Shown piece by piece: positions 7,442-17,020 of a stretch of DNA of 64,000 nucleotides; within the stretch, counting starts at the first letter, position 1, and every line of letters begins with the position of its first letter. The notes below the pieces were generated by a model that was given only the letters and a program-made list of their open reading frames with translations, searched no databases and was not told where the DNA came from. The stretch spans positions 7,193,533-7,257,532 of the forward strand of contig NZ_KB913037.1 of assembly GCF_000384295.1 (NCBI RefSeq). Reading direction: 5' to 3'. The position numbers and the translations under genes are program-made. Origin of the DNA: Amycolatopsis balhimycina FH 1894 (GTDB taxonomy: Bacteria > Actinomycetota > Actinomycetes > Mycobacteriales > Pseudonocardiaceae).

Positions 7442-9346
7442 TCAGGACCCGAGGTAGCGCACCTGGCCTGACTTGGCCCGCTCGTACCCGTCCCGGCCCG
7501 CGAGGTGCTCCGGCACCCCGACTTCCCACCAGGCCCCGGCTTCGGTCCACGTCGACGGCTGCGTCTTCACCACGACCACCGCCGGACGACGCTCGGCCAC
7601 CGCCGCCTTGCGGGCTTCGGCGTACGCCTCCCGGAGAGAGTCCACTGTGGACGCCGAGAACACCAGGCAGCCCAGCGACTCCGCGTGGCGGGCGAAATCC
7701 ACTCGCGGTGGCGAAGCGTGCGACGTCGTGCAGTCGGCGTAGAAGTTGTTGAACGGCTTGCCGCCCTGGCCCTCCTGGAGCCGCGCGATCACCGCGTACC
7801 CGTCGTTGTCGCACACGACGGCGACGAACGGGTGACCCGCGAACGCGGCCGAGAACAGCTCCGAGTTCAGCATCAGGTACGAGCCGTCGCCCAGCAGTGT
7901 CGTGACGAGACCCGGATGGGCGATCGCCGCGCCCCACGCGCCCGCCAGCTCGTAACCCATGCACGAAAAGCCGTACTCGACGTCCATCGAGACCGAGCCG
8001 GACCCGCGCCAGCCGCCGATCAGCTCGCCGGGCAGCCCGCCGGACGCCGTCATGACGTAGTCGTCCGGCGCGGAAAGGTCGTTCACCACCCCGACGACCT
8101 GCGCATACGCCGGCAGCTCGGAGGCAGCCGACCGCAGCGAGTCGATGTGCGCGTCCCAGGAAGCACGCTCGGCCGCCGGCCGCGCGGTCCACGCCGGGTC
8201 GACCCGCCAGCTTTCCAGCTGGGCGGCGAGGTCCGTCAGGCCCGCGTCGGCGTCTCCGGCGACCGACAGCGCACCGTGCTTGACCGCGTCGAACCGGGCC
8301 GCGTTGAGCGCCACCAGGCGGACGCCGGGGGAGAACACCGTCCACGACGCCGTCGTGAAGTCCTGCAGCCGCGTCCCGACCGCGAGCACGACGTCCGCCG
8401 CGGCCGCGACGGCGTTCGCCGACGTCGAGCCGGTGACGCCCAGCGGCCCCGCGTGCAGCGGATGCGTGTGCGGCACCAGCGTGCGGCCCGCGGTCGTCTC
8501 CACCAGAGGAATCCCGTGGCGCTCCGCGAAGTCGAGCGCGCGCTGCCCGGCGCCCGAGTACCGGACACCGCCGCCGAGCACCATCAGCGGCCGTTTCGCG
8601 GCACGCAGGATCCCGGCCGCTTCGGTGACCGAACGCCGGTCCGGCCGCGGGCGCGGCGGCCGGTGCGTCACCGGCTCGAACAACGCCTCCGGGAAGTCGT
8701 ACGTCTCCGCCTGGACGTCCTGCGGCAGGGCCAGGGTCACCGGGCCGGCGTCGGCCGGATCGGTGAGCACCCGCGCGACCTGCGGCAACGTCGAGAGCAG
8801 CTGCTCGGGCCGGGTGATCCGGTCGAAGTAGCGCGAGACCGCGCGGAACGCGTCGTTCACCGTCGCGGTCGCGTCCCCGAAGTTCTCCACCTGCTGCAGC
8901 ACCGGGTCCGGCGCCCGGCTGGTGAACGTGTCTCCGGGCAGCAGCAGCACCGGCAGCCGGTTCGCGTGCGCGACCCCGGCCGCGGTGACCATGTTCAGCG
9001 CGCCCGGCCCGATCGACGACGTCACGACGCCGACCTGCCGCCGGTGCGTGGCCTTCGCGTAGCCGACCGCCGCCAGGGCCATGCCCTGCTCGGTGTGCCC
9101 GCGCCAGACCGGGATGTCCCCGCGGTGTTCCTCCAGCGCGGTGCCGAGGCCGAGGACGTTGCCGTGCCCGAAGATCGCGAACACCCCGGGAAACAGCGGG
9201 ACTTCGCGTCCGTCGAGGGTTTCCGACCGCTGGGCCAGCAGCCAGCGGACCAGCGCTTGAGCCGTCGTCAGCTGCTGTGTCTTGCGGGGGCCGAGCCCCC
9301 GCACCCCGGCCGGGGGCTCTGCCCCCGGACCCCTGAAGGTGGTCAT
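7442..9346 (-). CDS. iolD: 3D-(3,5/4)-trihydroxycyclohexane-1,2-dione hydrolase
   Basis: ThDP-dependent C-C hydrolase (634 aa) that opens the ring of the diketo intermediate from inosose dehydration to 5-deoxy-glucuronate in myo-inositol catabolism. The order is the ThDP-enzyme N-terminal domain with the cofactor-activating Glu in RGHTEQGMA, a central Rossmann domain, and the C-terminal ThDP/Mg site with GDGSYLML and CDNDGY. The ATG overlaps the iolB stop (ATGA); a longer open frame extending upstream simply overlaps iolB. Residues 5-22 are encoded by a GC-rich double-hairpin repeat, and normal iolD homology begins just after it. It is the last gene of the minus-strand inositol operon. Confidence 0.95.
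   Translation of the reverse strand: MTTFRGPGAEPPAGVRGLGPRKTQQLTTAQALVRWLLAQRSETLDGREVPLFPGVFAIFGHGNVLGLGTALEEHRGDIPVWRGHTEQGMALAAVGYAKATHRRQVGVVTSSIGPGALNMVTAAGVAHANRLPVLLLPGDTFTSRAPDPVLQQVENFGDATATVNDAFRAVSRYFDRITRPEQLLSTLPQVARVLTDPADAGPVTLALPQDVQAETYDFPEALFEPVTHRPPRPRPDRRSVTEAAGILRAAKRPLMVLGGGVRYSGAGQRALDFAERHGIPLVETTAGRTLVPHTHPLHAGPLGVTGSTSANAVAAAADVVLAVGTRLQDFTTASWTVFSPGVRLVALNAARFDAVKHGALSVAGDADAGLTDLAAQLESWRVDPAWTARPAAERASWDAHIDSLRSAASELPAYAQVVGVVNDLSAPDDYVMTASGGLPGELIGGWRGSGSVSMDVEYGFSCMGYELAGAWGAAIAHPGLVTTLLGDGSYLMLNSELFSAAFAGHPFVAVVCDNDGYAVIARLQEGQGGKPFNNFYADCTTSHASPPRVDFARHAESLGCLVFSASTVDSLREAYAEARKAAVAERRPAVVVVKTQPSTWTEAGAWWEVGVPEHLAGRDGYERAKSGQVRYLGS
9280..9333. repeat. GC-rich double-hairpin repeat, copy 1, within the iolD 5' coding end
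   Basis: Two short GC stems (GGGGGCCGAGCCCCC and CCGGGGGCTCTGCCCCCGG) separated by ACCCCGG. The same arrangement, in opposite orientation, occurs at 13921-13976. It is translated in frame as a Gly/Pro/Ala-rich extension of IolD. Confidence 0.6.
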
Positions 9347-10272
9347 AGAACACGCCCTTCGTGACTCGTGACCGGGCATCGCGGGTCGAGGTCCTGCGTC
9401 GCCCACGTGTCGCGGACCCAGCCGTGTGCCGGGTCGTCGCAGAACGCCATGGACCGCTCGCCGGCCGGGCCGGCCAGGACGTTCAGGTAGTACATCGGGT
9501 AACCCGGCGCGGCGACGCACGGGCCGTGGTAGCCGCGCGGGATCAGGAAGACGTCGTGGTCGCGCACCGCGACGTCCTCGTCCAGGTCGCCGTCCGCGGT
9601 GTAGGTCCGGTGCAGGCCGAAGCCTTCGCGGGACGGCGTCACGCCGTCCCGGCCGGCGATGCGGAAGTAGTAGATCTCCTCGTTGACGACCTCGCACTCG
9701 GTCGCCTCGTCGTGCTTGTGCGGCGGGTACGACGACCAGTTGCCACCCGGCGTGATCAGCTCGCACGCGTTGAGCTTGTCGGCGTGGTCCCACACCCCGG
9801 GCACGCCGAAGTTGGTCACCTGCCGCGTCGCCTGCCCGGCACCGCGCACCTCGACCGGGACGCCTTCGGCCGGCCCGTACCGCGCCTCGAGACGACGCGT
9901 GCAGCGGGCCATCGGCAACGCGACCTCAAGACCGTCCACTGTCGACAACTCGACTTCGGCATCCCGGGGCACGTACGCGAAGTCCGTCACGCGGGCGAAG
10001 ACGGACGAGCGTCCGGCCAGCTCGAAGACCTGCCCGTCGACCCGGACGGTCGCCGAGCCGGAGAGCGGCAGTACGAACGCCTCGAACTCGCCGGTGTGCA
10101 GGATCCGCACCTCGCCCGGGGCCAGCGAGAGAACGCGCAGCCCGGTGTACGTCCAGCCCGCGCTGTCCGGAGTCAGCCGGACCGGGTCCGTGTCGTCGGA
10201 GAGTGTCCCGAGTGGACGGTGCAGCTTGCTGTGTCCACGCGCACTCGGCGGGAAAGAGTACCTCGTGCTCAC
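9343..10272 (-). CDS. iolB: 5-deoxy-glucuronate isomerase
   Basis: Cupin-fold isomerase (309 aa) that converts 5-deoxy-D-glucuronate to 5-dehydro-2-deoxy-D-gluconate (DKG) in myo-inositol catabolism. The C-terminal cupin contains the metal-ligand stretch PHKHDE...CEVVNEEIYYFR and later RGYHGPCVAAPGYPMYYLNV, characteristic of IolB. The start is GTG at 10272, overlapping the upstream aldolase stop in GTGA; its own stop overlaps iolD. Length is near the family norm. The tight overlaps show it is part of one polycistronic message from the iolE-side promoter. Confidence 0.96.
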   Translation of the reverse strand: MSTRYSFPPSARGHSKLHRPLGTLSDDTDPVRLTPDSAGWTYTGLRVLSLAPGEVRILHTGEFEAFVLPLSGSATVRVDGQVFELAGRSSVFARVTDFAYVPRDAEVELSTVDGLEVALPMARCTRRLEARYGPAEGVPVEVRGAGQATRQVTNFGVPGVWDHADKLNACELITPGGNWSSYPPHKHDEATECEVVNEEIYYFRIAGRDGVTPSREGFGLHRTYTADGDLDEDVAVRDHDVFLIPRGYHGPCVAAPGYPMYYLNVLAGPAGERSMAFCDDPAHGWVRDTWATQDLDPRCPVTSHEGRVL

Positions 10273-11159
10273 TTCGCGGCCTCCAAGACCTTCGCGGCGG
10301 CTTCCACGGCGGCGCCGACGTCGCCGCCGGGCGGGTAGAGCAGGGTGCGGCCGACGACCAGGCCGCGTACGACGTCGTGGCGCAGCGTCCGGCCCCACGA
10401 CGCGAGGTCGGCGGCGGTGTCGCCGGACGGCATGCCGCCGAGCACGACCACCGGCAGCGTCGTCGCGCCCAGGACTTCGGGCGAGTCGGTGGACGGCAGC
10501 TTCAGCCAGGTGTGCGCTGACGTCGTCCCGAGGCCGGACGCGACCGTGACGGCCCGCGCCAGCGACACGGGGTCCTTCTGCAGCACGAGCTTCCCGTTGT
10601 CCCGGAGGTAGGGCAGCGGCTCGACCATCGCCACCAGCCCGTAGGCGGCCAGCTCGGTGACGGCGTCCGCGCAGGCCTGCAAGGTCGGGATCGTGCCCGG
10701 GTCGGAGCCGACGAGCCGCAGCAGCATCTTGCCGCCGTCGAGCCCGCAGTCGACCAGCGTCCGGGCGTCGTAGCCGGTGAACCGGTCGTCGATCTCCCAG
10801 TCCGCGCCGGCCAGACCGCCGCGGTTCATCGAGCCGAAGACGACCTTGTCGTGCAGCGCGCCGAGCAGCAGCAGTTCCTCGACGACGTCGGGCGTGCCGA
10901 GGATGCCGTCGACGGCCGGGTTGGCCAGCGCGACGAGCAGCCGTTCGAGCAGCGTCCGCCGGTCGGCCATGGCGAGGGGGTCCTCGCCGACGGACAGGGC
11001 GCCCCGGGCCGGGTGGTCGGCCGCGACCAGGAACAGCGTCCCGTTGTCGGACAGCAGCTTCGAACGGCGTTTGCGGGTCGCGTACGCCTGCCGGATCGCG
11101 CCCGGGTTCGTGGCGCGCGTTTCGAGCAGTTCCCGCCAGCGCTCGTCGGTGAGGATCAC
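10269..11159 (-). CDS. Cgl0159-type (beta/alpha)8 aldolase-like protein
   Basis: 296 aa TIM-barrel protein of the Cgl0158/Cgl0159 group named from Corynebacterium inositol loci, distantly related to DeoC/LacD class I aldolases. Active-site-like segments are FLVAADHPARG near residue 44 and HTWLKLPS with a Lys suited to a Schiff base. The inositol pathway needs an aldolase (IolJ) that splits 6-phospho-5-dehydro-2-deoxygluconate into malonate semialdehyde and DHAP; no IolJ is present here, and this gene lies between iolC and iolB, so it is the best candidate. That role is inference from context. GTG start, GTGA overlap with iolC. Confidence 0.85.
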   Translation of the reverse strand: MILTDERWRELLETRATNPGAIRQAYATRKRRSKLLSDNGTLFLVAADHPARGALSVGEDPLAMADRRTLLERLLVALANPAVDGILGTPDVVEELLLLGALHDKVVFGSMNRGGLAGADWEIDDRFTGYDARTLVDCGLDGGKMLLRLVGSDPGTIPTLQACADAVTELAAYGLVAMVEPLPYLRDNGKLVLQKDPVSLARAVTVASGLGTTSAHTWLKLPSTDSPEVLGATTLPVVVLGGMPSGDTAADLASWGRTLRHDVVRGLVVGRTLLYPPGGDVGAAVEAAAKVLEAAK

Positions 11160-12085
11160 AGCAGCTCCTCGATCTCCCCGGGCGTCGGCATGGCGTCGGC
11201 GCAGGCCAGCCGGGACGCGACGAGCGCGCCCGCCGCGTTCGCGTACTCCGCGATGCGCACCGGGTCCCAGCCCGACAGCAGCCCGTGGATCAGGGCGCCG
11301 CCGAAACCGTCGCCGGCGCCGAGCCCGCAGACGACCTCGACGCGTTGCGGCGACACCGTCCAGCGGCCGTCCGGAGTCGCCACGAGGACACCTTCCGCGC
11401 CCTTCTTGATCACCGCCAGGCGCAGCCCGCGTTCGAGCATCCGGTCCGCGGCCGTGTCCGGGTCGGCGGTGCCGACGGCGACCTCCACCTCGGCCCGGTT
11501 GCCGACCGCGACCGTGACGTGGTCGAGCATGCCGCCGATCTCTTCGCGGGCCTCGTCGACCGAAGGCCAGAACATCGGCCGGTAGTCCAGGTCCAGGACG
11601 GTGTGTTCCCGCCGCCCGCGGGCCTCGAGGATCTTGCGCTGGGTCGTCCGCGCGGGTTCGGCGGAGACGCCGGTGCCGGTGACCCACAGCAGCGGCACCG
11701 ACCCGACGACGTCCCAGGGCACGTCGTCGTCGGTGAGCGTGAGGTCGGGGGCGATCGGGGAGCGGTAGAACAGCAGCGGCGGGTCCGCGGGCGGGTTCAG
11801 CTCGCAGAACACGACCGGTGTCTGCAGGTCCGGCGAGGTGCCCACGAAGTCCGGTGAGACGCCGAAGCCGTCGAGAGCCTGCCGGACGTAGTCGCCGAAG
11901 CCGTCCGGGCCGACCTTGGTCAGCACCGCTGTCGACCGGCCGAGCCGCGCGGCGGCGACCGCGACGTTGGTCGCGGTCCCGCCGAGCGACTTCGCGAACG
12001 TGCTGACGCCGGCCAAGGGGACGCCGCTCTGCTCCGGGTAGAGGTCCACCCCGACCCGGCCGATCGTCAGTGCTTCGAGCGTCAC
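11156..12085 (-). CDS. iolC: 5-dehydro-2-deoxygluconokinase
   Basis: PfkB/ribokinase-family sugar kinase (309 aa) that phosphorylates DKG to DKG-phosphate in inositol catabolism. It shows the family N-terminal GlyGly motif region ([17 protein letters not shown], about residues 33-49) and the C-terminal ATP/anion-hole signature [16 protein letters not shown] with the catalytic Asp (GAGD). The GTG start overlaps the ABC ATPase stop (GTGA), and the stop overlaps the downstream aldolase. Position between importer and aldolase in an inositol operon separates it from other PfkB kinases. Confidence 0.94.
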   Translation of the reverse strand: MTLEALTIGRVGVDLYPEQSGVPLAGVSTFAKSLGGTATNVAVAAARLGRSTAVLTKVGPDGFGDYVRQALDGFGVSPDFVGTSPDLQTPVVFCELNPPADPPLLFYRSPIAPDLTLTDDDVPWDVVGSVPLLWVTGTGVSAEPARTTQRKILEARGRREHTVLDLDYRPMFWPSVDEAREEIGGMLDHVTVAVGNRAEVEVAVGTADPDTAADRMLERGLRLAVIKKGAEGVLVATPDGRWTVSPQRVEVVCGLGAGDGFGGALIHGLLSGWDPVRIAEYANAAGALVASRLACADAMPTPGEIEELL

Positions 12086-12879
12086 GCCTTCTCCACCTGC
12101 CGCAGCTCGTGTTCCAGGGCTTCCAGTTCCGCACCGCCCGCCATCTGCCGGGTCAGTTCGTTGATGTCGATGTCGGACTTCTCGTAGTGCCCGAGCGCGG
12201 CACCCCGCTTGAGCAGCAGGAACCGGTCGGCGACCGGGTAGGCGTGGTGCGGGTTGTGCGTGATGAGCACGACGCCGAGGCCGCGGTCACGCGCCTGAGC
12301 GACGTACTTCAGCACGACCCCGGCCTGCTTGACGCCCAACGCAGCCGTCGGCTCGTCGAGGATCAGCACCTTCGCGCCGAAGTACACCGCCCGCGCGATC
12401 GCGACGCACTGGCGTTCACCGCCCGAGAGCGTCCCGACCGGCTGCTCGACGTCCCGCAGGTCGATGCCCATGTCGGACAGCGCCTTCTTGGTCGTCTCGC
12501 GGCCCTTCTTCCGGTCGAGCATCTTGAACGGGCCGAACCCGGTCGTCGGCTCCGAGCCGAGGAAGAAGTTCCGCCAGACACTCATCAGCGGCACCACGGC
12601 GAGGTCCTGGTACACGGTCGCGATGCCGCGGTCCAGGGCCTCGCGGGGCGAGGCGAACCGCACCGGCTCGCCCTCCACGAGGAACTCGCCCCGGTCGTGC
12701 TGGTGCACGCCGGCCAGGATCTTGATCAGCGTGGACTTCCCGGCGCCGTTGTCGCCGAGCACGCAGGTCACCTCGCCCGCGTTGACCACAGTGGACACAT
12801 CGCGCAGCGCGATCACGCTGCCGTACGTCTTCCCGATGGAGCGGACTGAGAGAAGCTCTTTAGATTGATACAGCCTCAT
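12082..12879 (-). CDS. Sugar ABC transporter ATP-binding protein, single NBD (probable inositol importer)
   Basis: Cytoplasmic ATPase (265 aa) energising the importer formed with the permease and binding protein upstream in this operon. Walker A is GDNGAGKST, the signature LSGGERQ, Walker [13 protein letters not shown] and the switch His is in ITHN. Ribose/xylose/inositol-class importers usually use a duplicated ATPase near 500 aa; this one has a single nucleotide-binding domain like FrcA, so it should act as a homodimer. The ATG overlaps the permease stop (ATGA) and the stop overlaps iolC. Inositol specificity is inferred from the operon. Confidence 0.93.
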   Translation of the reverse strand: MRLYQSKELLSVRSIGKTYGSVIALRDVSTVVNAGEVTCVLGDNGAGKSTLIKILAGVHQHDRGEFLVEGEPVRFASPREALDRGIATVYQDLAVVPLMSVWRNFFLGSEPTTGFGPFKMLDRKKGRETTKKALSDMGIDLRDVEQPVGTLSGGERQCVAIARAVYFGAKVLILDEPTAALGVKQAGVVLKYVAQARDRGLGVVLITHNPHHAYPVADRFLLLKRGAALGHYEKSDIDINELTRQMAGGAELEALEHELRQVEKA

Positions 12880-13988
12880 CGGCGTACCCTCTCCGCGCGG
12901 CGCCGGAAGGCATTGTTGACCAGGACCGCGGCCAGCAGCATGACGCCGAGGAACAGCATGAACCAGTCGCTGTTCCACTGCGCGAACACGATGCCCTGGC
13001 GCGCCATGCCGAAGATCAGCGCGCCGATCGCCGCGCCCACCGCCGAACCGAAACCGCCGGTCAGCAGGCAGCCGCCGATCACCGCCGCGATGATGTACTG
13101 GAACTCCAGCCCGATGCCCTGGTTCGCCTGCACGCTGGCGAACCGCAGGATGTTGATCGAGCCGACCAGCCACGCGCCGAGCGCGGTGCCCATGAACAGC
13201 AGGATCTTCGTGCGCACCACCGGCACGCCGACCGAGCGGGCCGACACCTGCGACCCGCCGACCGCGAAGATCCAGTTGCCGAACCGGGTCCGCACCAGCA
13301 GCCACGCGGCGATCGCCGTGACGACGATCCACCACACGATCGACGACTGGAACTCCGTGCCGCCGATGTCGAACGTGGACGCGAACAGCCCGCCGGCCGA
13401 CTCGTACCCGCTGGTCGAGCGCATGCCCGACACCTGGACGGTGTTGGTGACCAGCCGCGTCACGCCGAGGTTGAGTCCCTGCAGGGCCAGGAACGACCCC
13501 AGCGTGACGATGAAGCTGGGCAGCCCGGTCTTCATCACCAGCCAGCCGTTGAACGCGCCGACGCCGAGCGCGAAGACCAGCGACGCGAACAGCGCGAGCC
13601 AGACGTTCCAGCCCGCCTGCGTCGCCAGGATCGCCGTGACCAGCGACGTCGACGCCGTCATCACGCCGGCCGACAGGTCGAACTCGCCGCCGACCATGAG
13701 CAGCGCGACCACGACGGCCATGATGCCCAGGGTCGACGAGTCGTCGAGCCAGGTCGCCACGCCCAGCGGGCTGAGGAACTGGCCGGTGACCACGGAGAAG
13801 AAGACGAAGACCAGCACCGCGCCGAGGAGCGCGCCGATTTCGGGGCGGACGACCAGCCGGTCGGTCAGCCCTTTCTTGGCGACGCGCTCGTCGGGGTGTG
13901 CCTGGATTACACCCGCTTTTGGGGGGTCCAGGGGGGCTTGCCCCCCGGCTGGGGTCTGGGGCTCGGCCCCAGAAGACGCTGCGGTCAT
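12876..13988 (-). CDS. Sugar ABC transporter permease (probable inositol importer)
   Basis: Membrane permease of 370 aa with about 8-10 hydrophobic segments, of the BPD_transp_2 class used by ribose/xylose/inositol importers. The family segments [11 protein letters not shown] and [20 protein letters not shown] are present. The start codon overlaps the binding-protein stop (ATGA) and the stop overlaps the ATPase. The first ~45 residues are an extra hydrophilic tail; about 20 of them ([20 protein letters not shown]) are encoded by the GC-rich double-hairpin repeat at 13921-13976, the inverted relative of the one in iolD. Confidence 0.93.
   Translation of the reverse strand: MTAASSGAEPQTPAGGQAPLDPPKAGVIQAHPDERVAKKGLTDRLVVRPEIGALLGAVLVFVFFSVVTGQFLSPLGVATWLDDSSTLGIMAVVVALLMVGGEFDLSAGVMTASTSLVTAILATQAGWNVWLALFASLVFALGVGAFNGWLVMKTGLPSFIVTLGSFLALQGLNLGVTRLVTNTVQVSGMRSTSGYESAGGLFASTFDIGGTEFQSSIVWWIVVTAIAAWLLVRTRFGNWIFAVGGSQVSARSVGVPVVRTKILLFMGTALGAWLVGSINILRFASVQANQGIGLEFQYIIAAVIGGCLLTGGFGSAVGAAIGALIFGMARQGIVFAQWNSDWFMLFLGVMLLAAVLVNNAFRRRAERVRR
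13921..13976. repeat. GC-rich double-hairpin repeat, copy 2, within the permease 5' coding end
   Basis: Contains the stems GGGGGGCTTGCCCCCC and TGGGGCTCGGCCCCA separated by GGCTGGGGTC. Read on the minus strand it aligns with the repeat at 9280-9333 read on the plus strand over its whole length, including the flanking TCTT and GGACCCC. It forms the N-terminal tail of the permease in frame. Confidence 0.6.
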
Positions 13989-14983
13989 CGCGTGCCGCGC
14001 TGCGCGTAGGGGGCCACCGTGTCGATGTTGGTCTTATCGACGAAGCCGGGGCCGGTCTGCACCGGGTGGCCGCCGCCGATGGTGTTGCCGTTTTCCTTGT
14101 ACAGCTTGAGGAACACGATCGGCAGGTAGCCCTGCTCGTACTGCTGCTGGTCGACGGCGAAGAGGATGGTGCCGTCCTTGATGGCCGCGACGACGTCGGC
14201 GTTGAGGTCGAACGTGGCGACCTGGGCCTTCGAGCTCGCTTCCTTCGCCGCGCTCACCGCGCGGGCCGCGACCTGCGAGTTCAGCGCCAGCACCGCGTCG
14301 ATCGACGGGTCGGACTGCAGCGCGCCGCGGATCCGCGACTGCGCGTCGGTCGGGTTGGAGATGTCGACCTGCAGCGTGGTGACGTTGCCGAAGGCCTGCT
14401 TCGCGCCGTCGCAACGCTGGTTCTGGCCGATGTTGCCGGCCTCGTGGATGACGCACAGCAGCTTCGTCTTGCCGGCCGCCTTGAGCCGCTGGCCGGCGCC
14501 CTGGCCGGCGAGGCCCTCGCTCTGGCCGACGTGGGCGATGGCGCCGAACTGGGCGCTGAAGTCCTCACCGGAGTTGATCGTGATGACCGGGATGCCGGCC
14601 TTGACGGCGTTCTGGATCGACGTCTGCAGGGCCTGCGGGTTCGCCATCGACACGACCAGGCCGCCGACCTTCTGCGCGACGGCGTTGTCGATCAGCCGGG
14701 CCTGGTTGCTCGGGTCGCCGTCGGAGAAGTAGTCGACGCCGACGTTCAGGTCCTTGCCCGCCTGCTCGGCGCCGTTCTTCACGACGTTCCAGAAGGCGTC
14801 ACCGGCGCTGCCGTGCGTGACGACGGCGACCTTCAACGGGCCGCCCGAACTCGGGGCCGCCGCGGACGGGGAACCGGAGCTGCTGCTCTTCGAGTTGTCG
14901 GCGGTGGGGCCGCTGCAGGCGGCGAGCACCAGCCCGGTGGCGGTGATCGCGGCCGCCACGGCCAGTTTCCGGAAAGAGAACAC
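13985..14983 (-). CDS. Sugar ABC transporter substrate-binding lipoprotein (probable inositol-binding)
   Basis: Periplasmic-binding-protein-fold lipoprotein (332 aa, Peripla_BP_4/RbsB class). The signal peptide ends in a lipobox LVLAAC with the lipidated Cys at about residue 23, followed by a Ser-rich linker and the binding domain beginning [17 protein letters not shown]. The GTG at 14983 is preceded by AAAGGAG at good spacing; a GTG two codons earlier sits too close to that site. The stop overlaps the permease start. It is the first importer gene, downstream of the iolE-like gene. Inositol as ligand is inferred from the operon. Confidence 0.93.
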   Translation of the reverse strand: MFSFRKLAVAAAITATGLVLAACSGPTADNSKSSSSGSPSAAAPSSGGPLKVAVVTHGSAGDAFWNVVKNGAEQAGKDLNVGVDYFSDGDPSNQARLIDNAVAQKVGGLVVSMANPQALQTSIQNAVKAGIPVITINSGEDFSAQFGAIAHVGQSEGLAGQGAGQRLKAAGKTKLLCVIHEAGNIGQNQRCDGAKQAFGNVTTLQVDISNPTDAQSRIRGALQSDPSIDAVLALNSQVAARAVSAAKEASSKAQVATFDLNADVVAAIKDGTILFAVDQQQYEQGYLPIVFLKLYKENGNTIGGGHPVQTGPGFVDKTNIDTVAPYAQRGTR

Positions 14984-15006
14984 AGTCACTCCTTTGGGAC
15001 CAGGGT

Positions 15007-15885
15007 TCAGAGGGAGTCGATGATCTTCGCGAGGTGGGCCAGGCTGCGTTCGGTGTCCCGCCGGGGTAGGTCGTCGGGGCTCTCCTCGCCGAGGGCGGTG
15101 TCCTGTTCGAGGACGTACCAGCCGTCGTAGCCGGCCGCCTGGACGGAGCGCACCATCGACGCCACGTCCACATCCCCCTCGCCGAGCGGGGTGTAGATGC
15201 CCCGCCCGACCGCGTCGGTGTAGCCGAGCCTGCCCGCGCGGACCTCGGCCGCCAGGTCTTCTCGGACGTCCTTCAGATGCACGTGCCCTACCCGTTCGGG
15301 ATACCGCTTCGCCAGCTCGACCGGATCCGTCCCGCCGATCATCAGGTGCCCGGTGTCGAGGCACAAGCCGAGATCGGAATCGGCGAGGAAGCGCTCGACC
15401 TCGGCCTGCTGCTCCACGTGCGTCCCGACGTGCGGGTGCAGCACGGTGCGCAGGCCGTGGGCGGCGGCGATGTCGCGGATCATGCCCGCGGTGCCGACGA
15501 GCGTCGCCCATTCGGCATCGCCGAGCTTCGGGCGGTCGTCGTAGCCGTCGAGCCCGGTCGCGGCGGCCAGCACGAGGACGTCACCCCCGCAGGCGGCGAA
15601 GAGCGCGGCGGATTCTTCCGCTTCCTTGAGCGCGTTCTCCTGGTTTTCGTGGAGGACGACGGCGAGGAAGCCGCCGACGAGTGTCAGGTCGTATCCGGTC
15701 AGCAGCTCCCGCAGCTCGGCGGGGTCGCGGGGGAGGTACCCGGGTGGCCCCAGCTCGGTGGCCTGGACGCCGAGCGCCGCCATCTCGCCGAGCACGGTCG
15801 CCGCGTCCAGCACCCGGCCCCAGCCCGGGACTTCGCAGACGCCCCAGGAGATCGGGGCGGCGGCCACGCGGATCGTCGCTGTCAC
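15007..15885 (-). CDS. iolE: IolE-like inosose dehydratase / xylose-isomerase-type TIM barrel
   Basis: 292 aa protein of the AP-endonuclease-2/sugar isomerase TIM-barrel family. It starts APISWGVCEVPGWG, the usual opening of actinobacterial IolE/MocC-like proteins, and has metal-ligand stretches TVLHPHVGTHVE, CLDTGHLMIGG and GHVHLKDV. In the pathway IolE dehydrates scyllo-inosose; the paralogue IolI isomerises inosose, and the two are hard to separate by eye, so the symbol is provisional. The GTG start has GGAGG six bases upstream. It is the first gene of the minus-strand operon, and LacI-type operators lie just upstream at 15907-15938. Confidence 0.82.
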   Translation of the reverse strand: MTATIRVAAAPISWGVCEVPGWGRVLDAATVLGEMAALGVQATELGPPGYLPRDPAELRELLTGYDLTLVGGFLAVVLHENQENALKEAEESAALFAACGGDVLVLAAATGLDGYDDRPKLGDAEWATLVGTAGMIRDIAAAHGLRTVLHPHVGTHVEQQAEVERFLADSDLGLCLDTGHLMIGGTDPVELAKRYPERVGHVHLKDVREDLAAEVRAGRLGYTDAVGRGIYTPLGEGDVDVASMVRSVQAAGYDGWYVLEQDTALGEESPDDLPRRDTERSLAHLAKIIDSL

Positions 15886-15906
15886 AAGGGGCCTCCGTTG
15901 GTCCGT

Positions 15907-15938
15907 TGGAGCGCTCTATTGATTAGAGCGCTCTAATC
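15907..15938. promoter_or_regulatory. Tandem LacI-family operators
   Basis: GATTAGAGCGCTCTAATC at 15921-15938 is a perfect 18-bp palindrome with the central CG typical of LacI/PurR/CcpA-type sites. A second site, GGAGCGCTCTA (core GAGCGCTC, 15909-15916), lies with its centre 17 bp away. They sit between the divergent iolE operon and the lacI-iolG pair and very probably bind the LacI-type regulator encoded at 15998. Confidence 0.85.
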
Positions 15939-15997
15939 TTGTAGCGTCCGTCACAGCAAAGTCAAGGCCGAGTTTCCGGTGATCAGGGGAGGTGTGC

Positions 15998-17020
15998 ATG
16001 GTGCGTCCGACGATGGAGGACGTCGCCGAACGGGCGGGAGTTTCCCGCGCGCTGGTCTCCCTGGTGATGAACAATTCACCGAAGGTCTCCGACGCCCGCC
16101 GCGCGGCCGTGTTGCGCGCGGCCGAGGAACTCGGCTACCAGCCGCACGTGATGGCGCGGTCGCTGGCCAGCCGCACGTCGACGGTGCTCGGCGTGATGGT
16201 CAACGACCTGCGCAACGCCTTCTTCGCCGACATCGTCGAAGAGCTGGACACCGCCGCGCAGGCGGCGGGGTTCGACCTGATCCTCAACACCGGTGGCCGC
16301 AGTCCCACGCGTGAGTGGAACGCCCTGCACAACCTGCTTTCCTTCCGCCCGGCCGGGATCATCCTGCTCTCCCCGGTCGTCCCGGCCTCGGCGATCCAGG
16401 TCGCGGCCCGGCAGTGCCCGGTCGTCCTGGTCTCCCGGACGGCCCGTGCGTCCACAGTGGACACGGTGAACGACGACGGCGAGGCGGGGTCCGCACTGGC
16501 CGTCGACCACCTGGTCGGCCTCGGGCACCGGCGCATCGCCCACCTCGACGGCGGCGGCGCGGCCGGAGCGGCGCAGCGGCGGCGCGGCTTCGAGTCGGCG
16601 ATGCGGCGGCACGGTCTCGAGCCGATCGTCGTGCGCAGCGAGCACACCGACATCGGGGGCGAGAAGGCCGTGCGGGAGCTGCTGGCCGCGTACTCGCGTG
16701 CGGAGCTGCCGACGGGCTTGGTTTCCGGCAACGACTTCAACGCCGTGGGGGCGATCTCGGCGCTGGAGGAGGCCGGGCTGCGCGTGCCCGAGGACGTTTC
16801 GGTCGTCGGCTACGACAACACCTCGCTCGCCGCGCTGCGGCACCTTTCCCTGACCACGATCGACCAGCCGCGCAAGGACATGGCGCGGCTGGCCTTCGAA
16901 GCGCTGATCGAGCGCGTCCGCGGGGAACGCACGGAGCCGGTCCGGCACCTGCTGCACCCGTCTCTGGTGGTCCGGGCGACCACTGCCGGGTTTTCTCAGA
17001 CAGGAGGAGCTGCACGATGA
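15998..17020 (+). CDS. LacI family transcriptional regulator of the inositol locus
   Basis: 340 aa repressor with an N-terminal LacI HTH and hinge (MEDVAERAGVSRALVSLVMNN through ARSLASRTS, residues 5-58) and a periplasmic-binding-protein-like effector domain. The ATG at 15998 has AGGGGAGG five bases upstream, better than the in-frame GTG at 15992. Its stop overlaps the iolG start (ATGA), so regulator and dehydrogenase are co-expressed. Two strong LacI-type palindromes lie in the divergent promoter region upstream. The likely role is repression of both inositol transcripts until an inositol-derived inducer binds; the inducer is not evident. Confidence 0.94.
   Translation: MVRPTMEDVAERAGVSRALVSLVMNNSPKVSDARRAAVLRAAEELGYQPHVMARSLASRTSTVLGVMVNDLRNAFFADIVEELDTAAQAAGFDLILNTGGRSPTREWNALHNLLSFRPAGIILLSPVVPASAIQVAARQCPVVLVSRTARASTVDTVNDDGEAGSALAVDHLVGLGHRRIAHLDGGGAAGAAQRRRGFESAMRRHGLEPIVVRSEHTDIGGEKAVRELLAAYSRAELPTGLVSGNDFNAVGAISALEEAGLRVPEDVSVVGYDNTSLAALRHLSLTTIDQPRKDMARLAFEALIERVRGERTEPVRHLLHPSLVVRATTAGFSQTGGAAR

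Noticed and set aside
9347..9793. Longer iolD frame
   Set aside because: The added residues are out-of-frame translation of iolB; the ATGA overlap at 9343-9346 gives the natural start.
15007..15885. Assigning iolI (inosose isomerase) instead of iolE
   Set aside because: The opening APISWGVCEVPGWG fits the IolE/MocC side better, though the distinction is not certain; iolE is kept as provisional.
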